DNA from: Quercus robur
Lineage: Eukaryota > Streptophyta > Magnoliopsida > Fagales > Fagaceae
Assembly (NCBI RefSeq): GCF_932294415.1
Contig: NC_065545.1
Coordinates: forward strand, 23,111,357 to 23,175,356
Direction of reading: 5' to 3'
DNA length: 64,000 bases
In this document: positions 12,541 through 22,017 of the stretch, piece after piece
How the letters are laid out: the number at the start of each line of letters is the position of its first letter
How positions within the stretch are numbered: position 1 is the stretch's first letter
Position numbers and translations under genes: made by a program
Notes under the pieces: generated by a model
What the model was told of the DNA's origin: nothing
The model's input: the letters and a program-made list of their open reading frames with translations, nothing else
The model's database searches: none

Positions 12541-13498
12541 TCAAACGGAACAATTGTTTGGAATGAGTGTCTCAAGAGAAGTGAGACGAGGGTTAAAAGA
12601 ATGAGAACCGGAGATGCACATAGTCAAGGAGTTAAGAGCATTAAACATTTTCTTTAACAACATACTATTTTCACTCAAAACCGGTTTACTCTTTTTAGCA
12701 CAACTTCCAAAAAGCTCAAGTTTTTCTTTTCTTTTGATTCTTTGAAAAACATGAAATTTAGAGCATTGAGGTCTTAGATGACCAAAGGCACCACAATGGT
12801 GACAAACAATGTGTTTAGGTCCACTAGGCTTTTTGGGAAGGGATCTAGCAACATGGTTTTGTTCCCTCTTCAACTTATGACATTGAGGCCTTATATGACC
12901 AATCACACCACAATGGTGGCAAGTTGGAACAAACTTAGATCCACCCAAAATCTTAAGTTGAGACCTAAACGGAGACTTTGACTTAACAACCTTTCTCTCC
13001 ATCTTTTGATTTCTTTTATGTGGAGAAATGTACACTGATTTGTCCTTTGAGGTAGAACCCACAATAGGTACGAAATCGGGTACCACAACATGATTGCAAC
13101 ATATATTATCATCCATTTTAGCAATAGGTTCAGCAATCAAACACTTGGCATGCATCTTAAGAAATTCATTTTTCACAGTTTAGCTCATCAATAAGTTTGT
13201 TAGACAAAACAAGTTTAGCATCCAAGTCCATATTCAAACATTCAAACTCTTTTAGCTTTTCAAGAGAATTTTCAGCAAGTTTCTTATATTTTTCAACCAA
13301 TTTGTTTGCTTCATTGAGCTTAGTAATCAAATCATCATTTTCACAAAATAACTTGCTCAAATCCTTATTAAACTTCTTAGCCTTTTTCTTCAAGAGTTTG
13401 ATATTAGGAATATCAACAACATCCAAAGATTCATGTAACATAGCATCACAATCATGAGAATTATCACTCATAAAGGCATTTTCACAAACACATGGCAT
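12541..13498 (-). pseudogene. C-terminal part of Copia gag, frameshifted (element C)
   Basis: Two overlapping minus-strand frames form one broken gag. The upstream frame (13498-13166) is a Lys/Glu/Leu-rich coiled coil. After a frameshift near 13170 the second frame (13176-12541) continues with a basic linker and two CCHC zinc knuckles, CHHCGVIGHIRPQC and CHHCGAFGHLRPQC, the nucleic-acid-binding motifs of Copia nucleocapsid. A tandem knuckle pair with CHHCG...GHIRPQC is typical of SIRE-like gag. The N-terminal capsid part is missing: only about 115 bp separate the coil from the primer-binding site. Pol does not follow. The product, if any, would be a partial RNA-binding protein. Confidence 0.8.
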
Positions 13499-13614
13499 GT
13501 TTCATTAATCACCAATAAAATCATACAAAAAGGCATACAAAGCACTATCCATGGCAAATAAACACAAGGGATCAAGGATCACACTTAGGTATTTAAACCA
13601 CAATAAGTGTACCC

Positions 13615-13626
13615 GCTCTAATACCA
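13615..13626 (-). other. Primer-binding site of element C (initiator Met tRNA)
   Basis: The minus strand reads TGGTATTAGAGC two bases inside the 5' LTR. It differs at one base from TGGTATCAGAGC, the complement of the plant initiator tRNA-Met 3' end. Confidence 0.85.
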
Positions 13627-13628
13627 AT

Positions 13629-14710
13629 TGAAAGTTCAATAAGTGTATAAAACACTATGAACGTTTAGATCCCCAATTAACAAATTATCAATTCAAGCTT
13701 AATATCAAACAATTAATGTGCGGAATATGAATATAAGCTTAATACAGAATTGATAAACAATCTAAATCAAATAAAATCACATCTACAACAGAAATTAAAT
13801 GGCAAAGATTAAGGGAAGAGAGATGCAAACACAAGGACAACACAACAATGTGTTATCGAAAAGGAAACCGAAACCCTCGGCGTAAAACCTCTCTGCCACC
13901 CTCCAAGCGGTAAATAATCCACTAAAGAATGTAGTTGGGATACATGAACAGCAGAAGACCCTCCAAGCCTAATCTACCTAATGTACCTAAGTCCTCCAAG
14001 CTCCTACTCCAACGAAGTTACGCCAAACCTATTTCTTATTTAGCTTACCGGATTCCACTACTTGACCATAGCATCAACCAATATGAAATTGGTCCCTTCT
14101 TAACTACTTCCCAAACACCAAATGGCCTTCTCACAGATATGGGTATGGTGAGAAAAAGTTTTGGTAATGTACCTCTTAAGGATGTAACAATGGAGAGTAA
14201 GAGAGTAAAGGAATTTGAAGAGTCTCTATGTGAAGAATGGGGATGAATCAATCTTGTGTTTTTTTTTAGGGTTTCTCTCTCAAAATTCTCTTTGGAAACT
14301 CTCTATATTTCGTGGGTATAAGGATCTATATATAGTGGGGTGAGAAAGGAATGCGAAGAGTCAGTTTTTCCCAAATAGGGTGGTCTGGTGACTTGGCCTC
14401 GCGACTGGACTGAGTTGCGAGTTCAAGTCGCGAGCTAACAGCCTGGGACTTTTGTCCTGTAGTGCAACAGCTAGCATGACTCTTCAGCTCCCTAGCATAC
14501 TTCACACATGTGCTAGCTTTGGCGGCTTACCAGTCGCGAGTCAGCCGCAAGTCTCTGCATCTTTGCACAATCTTGAGCATTTCTTCACACTCTCTCACTC
14601 ACTACCTTTACGTGATTCCCACCTAAATACAGGATTATTGATCGCTAAAATACAAGCAAATTTGGCACGGAATAAAGCCAACAAAATGGTTGATAAAATT
14701 CAACCTTACA
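13629..14710 (-). repeat. 5' LTR of element C
   Basis: This is the second copy of the element C LTR, 1082 bp, bounded by TGAAAG and CTTACA on the plus strand and next to the primer-binding site. It carries TCGCGA-type words at about 14396-14560. Confidence 0.9.
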
Positions 14711-15428
14711 CAGGAGGTTGAAAAGTCACATGAGAAGCACATGCTGGAAGTTGAAAAGTCAAGTGCCAGGAGGCATCTCCGACTTATCTCGCGACTAGGC
14801 TAACTCGTGAGATGCATTGCTAGCCTGTTAAGTGTGCTTTCCTCATTTCTTTACCCACACTATAAAAGCCCTCATTACCCATGAAATTGAAAGGAGAATC
14901 TCATAGAGAAAACTTAGAAATACACTTGAGAGTTAGAGATTGCAAACCCGCAATCATCTACACATTTCTCTTAGTTTTCCTCTACTCCTACCTTCCTAAT
15001 TACAAATAAGAGGTTCTTAGCCCAAACACATACCTTATCCAATTTGAGTGTTGAGAGTTGTTTTGGTGCCTATGGAAAGCATTGGATGAAGCCATTTTTT
15101 GGTGGATGCAATTTGGAGCTAATTGCGGAATCCGGATAACTAGTGAAAACAAGACTCACTAGAGTCCGTTGGGAGTTGGAACTCGAAGGATTCAAATACA
15201 ATAGTAGATTAGGCTTGGAGGGTCTTTTTGATATCCTTGTACTCCAACTTTATTCACTAGTGGATTATTTTGGCTTGGAGAGCCACGGAGAGATTTTTAC
15301 ATACTTTGGTTTTCCTCTTCAATAACACGTCTCGGTGTTATCTCGTGATTGCATCTCTCTTCCGTTACTACTTGTGCTTTAAAATTCTTGTTGATTATGT
15401 ATGCCCCTACACTAGGTTGTAGTCTATT

Positions 15429-16537
15429 TGTAAGGTTGAATTTATTCAACCATCTAATTGGCTTTATTCCGTGTCAAATTTGCTTATAATTCAGCATTTA
15501 GTAACCCTGTATTTAGGTGGGATTGTTGTAAGGGTAGTGAGTGAGATAGAGTGAAGTTTGCTCAAGAGTGTGCAAGAAAACAGAGTGTCGCGGCTGGGAC
15601 TCGCGGTGGACTCGCGGCTTCAACCCGCCAGAAGATGCACACGTGCCAAGCATGCTGGAAGATGAACAGTCATGCTAGCTGGAGCACTACAGGACAAAAC
15701 AGGACAACTGGCCATACGGTTAACTCGCGACTGGAACTCGCGACTTAGTCAAGCCGCGAGGTCAAGCCGCGAGCCACCCCTGTTTTGGAAAAACCTGACG
15801 TTTCGCATTCCTCTTCACTCCAGTATAAATACCCTTTTAACCCACGATTGAAAGAGAGCTTCCAGAGAGAATTTTGAGAGAGAAACCCTAAAGAAGAACC
15901 AGATTGTTTCACCCACAATCTCTACCTTAGAGTCTCATCAAATTCCCTCACTCTCTTCCTCTCCATTGTCAAATCCTTGAGAGTCATTATACCAAACCTG
16001 GTTCTCACCATTATCATCTCTGTGAGACAGACGTTTGGAGTTCTGGGAAGCAGTTAGGAAGGAGCCAATCTTCATTGGTTGATGCTACGGTGTAGTAGCG
16101 GAATCCGGAAAGCTAGAAAAGAAAAAGGTTCGGCGCAACCTCGTTGGAGCAAGAAGCTTGGAGGGCTTAGGTGCATTGGGTAGATTAGGCTTGGAGGGTC
16201 TATTGCTGTCCTTGTATCCCAACTGTATTTTCTAGTGGATTGATTACCGCTTGGAGGGCAGCGGAGAGGTTTTTCGCCGAGGTCTTCGGTTTCCTCTTCG
16301 ATAACATATCTGGTGTTATCTCTGTGTTTGCATCTTCCTTCCTCTCTATCTCTGCCTTTACATTATCTGCTGTGGTTTATTTTGTTGTGGCTTAGATAGT
16401 TGTTTAATCAATTCCATATTATAGCATATGTTAAGTTTCCGCACACTAGTTGTTTGACATATTGCTTGGGTTGGTTAAGTTGGTTTTTGGGGGTCTAAAC
16501 GTTCAAAAGTGTTTTTGTACACGTTTTTGAACTTTCA
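15429..16537 (+). repeat. Solo LTR D2 inserted in element B's LTR
   Basis: This is a second complete plus-oriented solo LTR of the same family (TGTAAGGTTG...GAACTTTCA, 1109 bp) with the perfect 5-bp target duplication CTATT (15424-15428 and 16538-16542). It is nearly identical by eye to D1 over most of its length, including the CTCGCGGC words at 15595-15625 and GCCGCGAG words near 15752-15772, which suggests both inserted fairly recently. Confidence 0.95.
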
Positions 16538-16660
16538 CTATTAATTGCGCATTAATTACTCTTATTCCGCACTTATTTGAGTAGATTAAAAACAACATAG
16601 TCATAATTATAAAATTGAGGGTCTAAACGAGTTTTAGTGTTTTGCACTACTGAGCTTTCA

Positions 16661-18788
16661 ACATCTTTGGTTGCAACTGGAGTTTCATCATGTTGCTCAA
16701 TTTTGGACCATAAAGGGTTTTCTATTGATTGGCATTCGGTTAGCTTCTGTTTCTTAAGAAATGTAAGTCAATATAAAATAAATCTGATAGAACAGAAAAC
16801 ATTTTTTAGAACGTCGCAATACTCAGTATATTATTTTAAAAAACACTTTCAATGTTAGCTTCTCTCTACTATTTACCCTCACTCCCCGACCTCTCTCTCT
16901 ACAAATCATTTTTTTTTCTTGCTCAAAATATTCGCATCAACACTTCGTTGTTTGCATAGATTCTAAATTTTGGGTCTATTTTTCATGATGATCCCAAATA
17001 GCACTAAAAAAATATTTTCTTATTTATAGTATATTTTTCCGTCAATGAAAGTTTGTGCTTATATATTTATTTTGAATTACAAGAAACAAACAACAATAAA
17101 ATGTATTCTAGCTCATTTTCAAGATCACTACAGAAAAACAAATCAATTTTCTGAAAAAATTGTTCAAAACATAAGTCCTTTTCAAGTAAGCATTTTCCAC
17201 TTTGTTGTGTTTGTTTCAAGTGAAAAACATATACAGAAAATATTTTACAACCCGACTAGGTGCTTAGGTAGACCGGAAAATAACATCAAACTAAAATCAA
17301 TTTCAATTTAACCATAAAATTGTGGTCTTTTCAGTGTAAAATCTTTTACACTTCTATTTTACCTTCAACTGACTTACACTCCTATTTTCTAGCCTCTACC
17401 ATAACCAAGTGAGAGAGAGAAGCTCACCGTCCAGCATATTTTCCAGCATATATACAAATTTTCCAGTAATAATTTTACGTGCAAACCAAACACTAAAAAC
17501 TATTTTTTAGCATATTCTCTAGAACGCAATCAAACAACTGAAAATATTTTTCTTTCCAAAAAAATATTTTACCCTCAAAAAATATTTTATATCAAGCCAA
17601 ACACAGCAAACTTAGCGTGGAAATTTTAATATTTGGCTTGGTTGGTCAATTTTATTTAAGTATGATTGCTCAGGGATTCGAGTAATCCAACCCACTCGAC
17701 CTGCCCAATCTAATCCAAAAGGATCTTGGACAAATTCATCTAACAAGTAAGTCAGGTGAGTGAAAATCTCATTCGACTAACACAACCCACACAAGGCTCA
17801 TACCTCTCTTTCTCCCTCTCCAAAGCTTAGATCAGCCCAAATGCCACCAAGCTTATAATGAAATTGTCGTGCCATAACTGCAACAAAAGCTTTGTCTGTG
17901 GCGAACATAAGCAACTATCACACTCTTCCTCTTCAGCTCTGCACCCTCTCCATCAACAGACGCTTAGACAAGTGGTGGACGGTTTCTACCAATCCATGTG
18001 TCCACAATATGTGTAAGACATGCTTGCCCAAAAAAGTTAGATTAAATGGCAAGTGTTGTAAAAGCATAAGCTCAAATACCAGGATTGATAGTGAAAATAC
18101 TTTAGGTTTTAAAAAGATTTCCAAAACAAACAATAGTAATATGAACAAAAAATAACTCCAAAAAAATAGACAATACCATGGTTTTGGCTTAAAGGTTTTT
18201 CCAAATGGGAAAAACTTTGGATTAGTTTGAGAAAGCCGTAGAGAGATTTTGTTATTTGGAAGTTCTTATTTAAGCATGTAAACATTAATTATGTAATTTT
18301 TTTTTATATAATGAATTTCTTTGTGTGTTTGCATCTATTTTTTCAGGTTTTTGGCTGAAATTTACTATATAGGTGATTGGGTTTGTTCTCTCAATAGAGT
18401 TTTTTAATTGGTTTGTAGATTTGAGTGTCTTGACCCAAAAACTTAAGTCAATGAGTTTTGGTCTAATTTTTTTCATATTAAACACTCACTTTTATCAATA
18501 GTTGCCCATGTGGGATTTCAAAAATTAATTAAAAGTCTTGCTACAAACACAAAATCATAGTATTTTTCACAACTTATTCACATATTCAACTCACTGGGTC
18601 GAAAAATTCTATGTAAAAGTATGCCTTCTTATTATTATTATTTAAAATCAAGTATTTGCCTTCAGACTTACTCCTTATTTAATCATACATGAATATTCTA
18701 ATAAGTTAACATTAAGCCCAATCCAACTCGACCCAAGTTCTGCCACGATTTGGAAATAATAGTCCTTAGTTTGAGAATTGACAACCAA
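16661..18788. other. Intergenic AT-rich DNA, no gene recognised
   Basis: I find no supported gene. Short open frames exist (for example 17892-18155) but have no recognisable motif. The stretch 17100-17620 is rich in AAAATATTTT-type runs and in CCAAACAC.../...CAAACACAGC words, resembling AT-rich dispersed repeats common in woody eudicots, but I cannot delimit an element. Confidence 0.5.
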
Positions 18789-18798
18789 CTTAATTCTC

Positions 18799-19020
18799 TA
18801 ATTAACTCAATTGGTAAAGTTTCTGATAATTAAATAAAAGATTTGGGATTCAATCCTCACCTACACTAAAAACCAATTAGTGTCTTGATTTGATGATAAA
18901 GAGTTACTTATACCAAAAACTGATTGATGTCTTGATTTAATAATAAAGAGCTATTATCAGAAGCGGATGCCATAAGTTAAAAGCCCTCTATAAAAAAAAT
19001 AAAAAATAAAAAATAAAAAG
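18799..19020 (+). mobile_element. tRNA-derived SINE
   Basis: A short interspersed element with RNA polymerase III promoter boxes: a box A-like TAACTCAATTGG at 18803-18814 and a box B-like GGGATTCAATCC at 18845-18856. It has an internally repeated body (two copies of AAACTGATTGATGTCTTG-type sequence, about 18870-18945) and an A-rich tail with TAAAAAATAAAA units (about 18990-19020). A perfect 10-bp target-site duplication, CTTAATTCTC, flanks it at 18789-18798 and 19021-19030. The spacing, boxes, tail and TSD together make this secure. The exact family name is not assigned. Confidence 0.9.
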
Positions 19021-19154
19021 CTTAATTCTCCCCATAGCCTTGTCTTCTTCTTCTTCTTCTTCTTTAATCTTTTTTTAATTTTTAATTTTTAATTTTTAGA
19101 AATACTAATATCTTGAACATCACCCCAAACCCACCCTTCAGGGCTCAAACCCAT

Positions 19155-19640
19155 GAATATAGAGATGGCAATAGGGCAGGGCGGGGCCGAAGGATGGAGT
19201 CTTCATCCCCGCCACGTATGATAGAACAAACTTCCTTACCTCATCTCCACCTCTTAGGATCCCTGCAAAGCCCCACCCCACCCTAGCACGTTCCACAACT
19301 CATTTCATTAATATAAATATACTTAAAATGACAAATAAATTTATTATATCAAATAAAACTAATTTTTACCAATGACAACATAATAATATCCAAAGTGTTT
19401 AACAAGACAAAACAACATAATCCAAACTCCCAATACATAACAAAATTAACATTGCCTAGTTTTTCAAAAATAATTTTCACTTTCTTTCACCATAATGCAA
19501 GCAAGGCTAAAAAACCTAAACTCATACTCATCCCATCCCTGCCCCACAACCTATGTGGGGAGGAGAAAACCCATATGAGAGCGAGATAGAACAGGTCAAG
19601 ATAAGATGAGGCAAAATTATTATCCCTAAATAAATACCCC
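19155..19640. repeat. GC-rich dispersed repeat, possibly a non-autonomous hAT-like element
   Basis: It begins AGAGATGGCAATAGGGCAGGGCGGGG and ends with CCCTGCCCCACAACC...GAGGCAAAATTATTATCCCTAAA, so the two ends resemble each other in inverted orientation (GGGATGGCAAT/ATTATTATCCCT and GGGCAGGG/CCCTGCCC). Plant genomes contain many non-autonomous elements with this 'GATGGCAA-GGGCGGGGC' look. The interior is AT-rich and non-coding. No clear TSD was found. Confidence 0.4.
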
Positions 19641-20474
19641 CAAACCCTCATGGTGAGAGGGGGTACCACTTTGCCAACATTGGCGGTGGTCCTACAGCCC
19701 TCTCTTAGATAATACTAGCTTCTTTTTTTCTTTTTTCTTTTTCTTTTCTTTTTTTGGAGAGAATCCGGTTATGTGTCATCACTTATAAATGCACACAACT
19801 ACAAAAGCAAAACAGAAGACAGCTGGGTCCTGCTTAAGAATATCACAAAGAGGTTCCAACCCAGTGATCTCATCTGCGCTACTATTCATTTTGCAAATCA
19901 CCATAAGAGTAAAAAGTTGCTAAAAATGTGTCCATCTATATATCTATATGACATTGTCATCCTATTCCTACCAAATGCTGTTAATTTGTAATCCAGGACC
20001 AGGTGCAATGCAAGTCATTTATGTTTAAATTTCCCACGTGTGCTTACATTCACACAAAAATTGGTTGGTTTGGTTGAGCCAGTTCTATCTGGCTTGGCTT
20101 ACTCACCATGATAATATCCACATGGCAACCACAGTTGTACTGCAATGGAGTAGGACCCCACCAGTGCCATGCAGCCAATTAAATGGATATGGGACCAGGA
20201 TGTTTTTCCATGGAAAAATCTCTTTCCAAGTTTCCACACACACAGTCACACAGTGTGAGTGGTTTTATTATTATATTGTAAAGTGGGTTGGGTTAGAGGT
20301 GGTGCTGCTGATATTTGAATAGTTGTTCGTAGATTTGTATTAAATGAGTGAAAAGAAAGAAAGAAAGCAACTTGGGGCTCTGTTATCTCTTTCCTGTCCT
20401 TCCTCCCTTCCTTTCTTTCTTTTTCCTTCTTATCTATTAGACTTTAGACCACTGATCTTGATCTTTTTTGGTTC

Positions 20475-20480
20475 TTGACT
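20475..20480 (+). promoter_or_regulatory. W-box (TTGACT) upstream of the WRKY gene
   Basis: TTGACT, the core WRKY-binding site TTGAC(C/T), lies 111 bp before the WRKY start codon, in the promoter or 5' UTR. Self- or cross-regulation through W-boxes is common for WRKY genes. A single 6-bp match has limited weight. Confidence 0.35.
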
Positions 20481-20590
20481 ACTTCAGCAACTTGATCCCA
20501 TAACAACTCTCTCGGCTGCTTTTATGATTTTTGGCATCATATAGTAAGAAGAAAGAGAGGCTGGAGTGGAAGAACAAGCAACAGGTAATC

Positions 20591-21907
20591 ATGGATGATT
20601 CTCTCTTGCCAAAGCTGGACAAAGAGGTTTCAAAAGAACTCAAACCAGAAACTCAGGCATCCAAAAGAAGGTGAGTTATTGGAGTACCTTAAATTTTTTT
20701 TTTTTTTTTTTTCAGGAGGAAAAGGGTGGTGAGTCAGTACCTTAAAAAGGTGTTTGTACTCTTGAGTTACTATAGTTTGGGAAATACATATTTTCTATGA
20801 TTGTTTTTTTTTTTTTTTCTGGTGGATTCTTTAACTTGTCTGAATTTATTTGACATTTAGTACCATTTGTTGTGTACTGTTACAGGAAATTGGTTCAAAA
20901 AACTGTTGTTACAGTGAGAATTGGAGCAAATGTTGGGAAACTAAAGAATGAAGGACCACCTTCTGATTTTTGGTCTTGGAGAAAATATGGCCAAAAACCT
21001 ATTAAAGGATCTCCTTATCCAAGGTTTACATTGCTTTAAATTATCATGTCATGTTTTGGTTTTTTCTTACAAGCTTTTATTATCTGGATGGATTCATTTT
21101 CTTCTTCTTTCAACTTAAAATTTCATATCCCAAGATAGTAACTTTAACCTTCCTGGCTGTTACTCATTTATAGCATGAATTTTAAGGTCAAATTGGATTT
21201 CCTTTTCCTCCATTACCTTAAGGTTTTACCAAAAAGTGATCCAAAAGACCTTCTTCTTCATTTTTCGTTGGCTTTCTCTCTTTCCTCCTCATCTACAATT
21301 CTTAATTTCTTTTTAATTTTTACTTGTAACTTCTTGCAGGGGTTACTATAGGTGTAGCACATCAAAAGGTTGTTCGGCCAAAAAACAAGTAGAGAGATGC
21401 AGAAATGATGCTTCAATGCTCATCATCACCTACACCTCTAGCCATAACCATCCAGGTCCTGATCTTTCCACCACCAACCTGATCCAACTAGCAGAAGAAC
21501 CCAAAACCCATTCCACTGTAGATCTCCAAACACCCTTAAAAGAGGAACAGCAGGAGCTAGCACAAGAAGAAGAAAAACAAAATGAACCCACTATGACAAC
21601 TAAAGAAAAAGAACCAGGTGAAGATCATTTCCTCTACATACAATCCCCTATAAGCAGTTCCCAAGATATAATAGTTAACCAAGCAGAAGACCCTTTCACA
21701 GTGAACCTAGAAAAACCCCATGAAACAATGGGTCTTGTCTTGGATGAAGAACCCCTCTGTTACTCCCAGCTCATGAACTTCTCCACACCCATGTCAGAGG
21801 AAAATGACTTCTTTGACGAGCTTGAAGAATTGCCCACATCTTCATCTTTCACAAGCTTCATGACCAGCAATTTTTTCGAGGAAAGGATTCCTGTTGTCCC
21901 TTCTTGA
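20591..21907 (+). CDS. WRKY transcription factor, group IIe
   Basis: A nuclear DNA-binding regulator that recognises W-boxes. Three exons, deduced from GT-AG sites and frame: 20591-20670, 20886-21023 and 21340-21907, giving 261 aa. The single WRKY domain starts in exon 2 ([19 protein letters not shown]) and is completed in exon 3. Its zinc finger is C-X5-C-X23-H-X1-H (RCSTSKGC ... SSHNH), the group II pattern. The second intron falls after the PR of YPR, the conserved R-type intron position of WRKY genes. [16 protein letters not shown] points to group IIe (relatives of WRKY22/27/29/65/69). The N-terminus before the domain is short (about 55 aa) and Lys/Glu-rich. The C-terminus is acidic and Gln/Glu/Ser-rich, a plausible activation region ending near EERIPVVPS. 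No frameshift or missing zinc ligand is seen. Assignment to one Arabidopsis orthologue is not secure. Confidence 0.93.
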
Positions 21908-21989
21908 ACCAAGTAATTCTTAGTGCTTGCAGCCTTAGAAAATGTACTTATGTTGTCCATATGGAACACCCACTACCTGTAGTTGTTTA

Positions 21990-22017
21990 CTCTCTCTCTC
22001 TCTCTCTCTCTCTCTCT
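21990..22017. repeat. (CT)n microsatellite in the WRKY 3' UTR region
   Basis: About 14 CT units start 83 bp after the WRKY stop codon. Confidence 0.9.

Larger units (their letters stand above)
7171..14710 (-). mobile_element. Element C: reversed SIRE-like element lacking pol and env
   Basis: Two LTRs in the same (minus) orientation bound this element: 13629-14710 (5' LTR in element sense) and 7171-8262 (3' LTR). The primer-binding site is at 13615-13626 and the polypurine tract at 8263-8274. Between them only the C-terminal part of gag (12541-13498) is recognisable. After gag comes about 1 kb of non-coding sequence, the inserted solo LTR D1, then a leader homologous to that of element B and the 3' spacer. 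No protease, integrase, reverse transcriptase or env-like frame is present, so it is a deletion derivative that could only have moved with proteins from relatives. The flanks do not show a clear TSD (CAAAG on the left, CAGGA on the right). Confidence 0.8.
7023..16660 (+). repeat. 3' LTR of element B, split in three by later insertions
   Basis: The LTR opens with TGTAAAGTTG at 7023 and closes with GAGCTTTCA at 16660. Its own sequence is 7023-7170, 14711-15428 and 16543-16660, about 985 bp in total. The gaps are element C (reverse orientation) and solo LTR D2. The middle piece has a TATAAAAG box-like sequence near 14871 and ends in the typical GGATTATTTTGG...AATAACACG zone shared with the other LTRs. 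The end (GGGGGTCTAAACG-like, CTTTCA) is similar to the end of the C/D LTR family, so B and C/D are related families. Confidence 0.7.

Noticed and set aside
10441-16537. D1 and D2 as the two LTRs of a single plus-strand element
   Set aside because: Each has its own perfect and different TSD (GTTGA, CTATT), and the sequence between them is mostly the reversed element C, not an internal region with primer site and polypurine tract in plus orientation.
17892-18155. Possible 87-aa gene
   Set aside because: No recognisable domain, no homologous pattern and a low-complexity Lys/Asn tail. It lies in AT-rich intergenic DNA.
20038-20322. 94-aa open frame upstream of the WRKY gene
   Set aside because: No motif is present. 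It lies where the WRKY promoter is expected.
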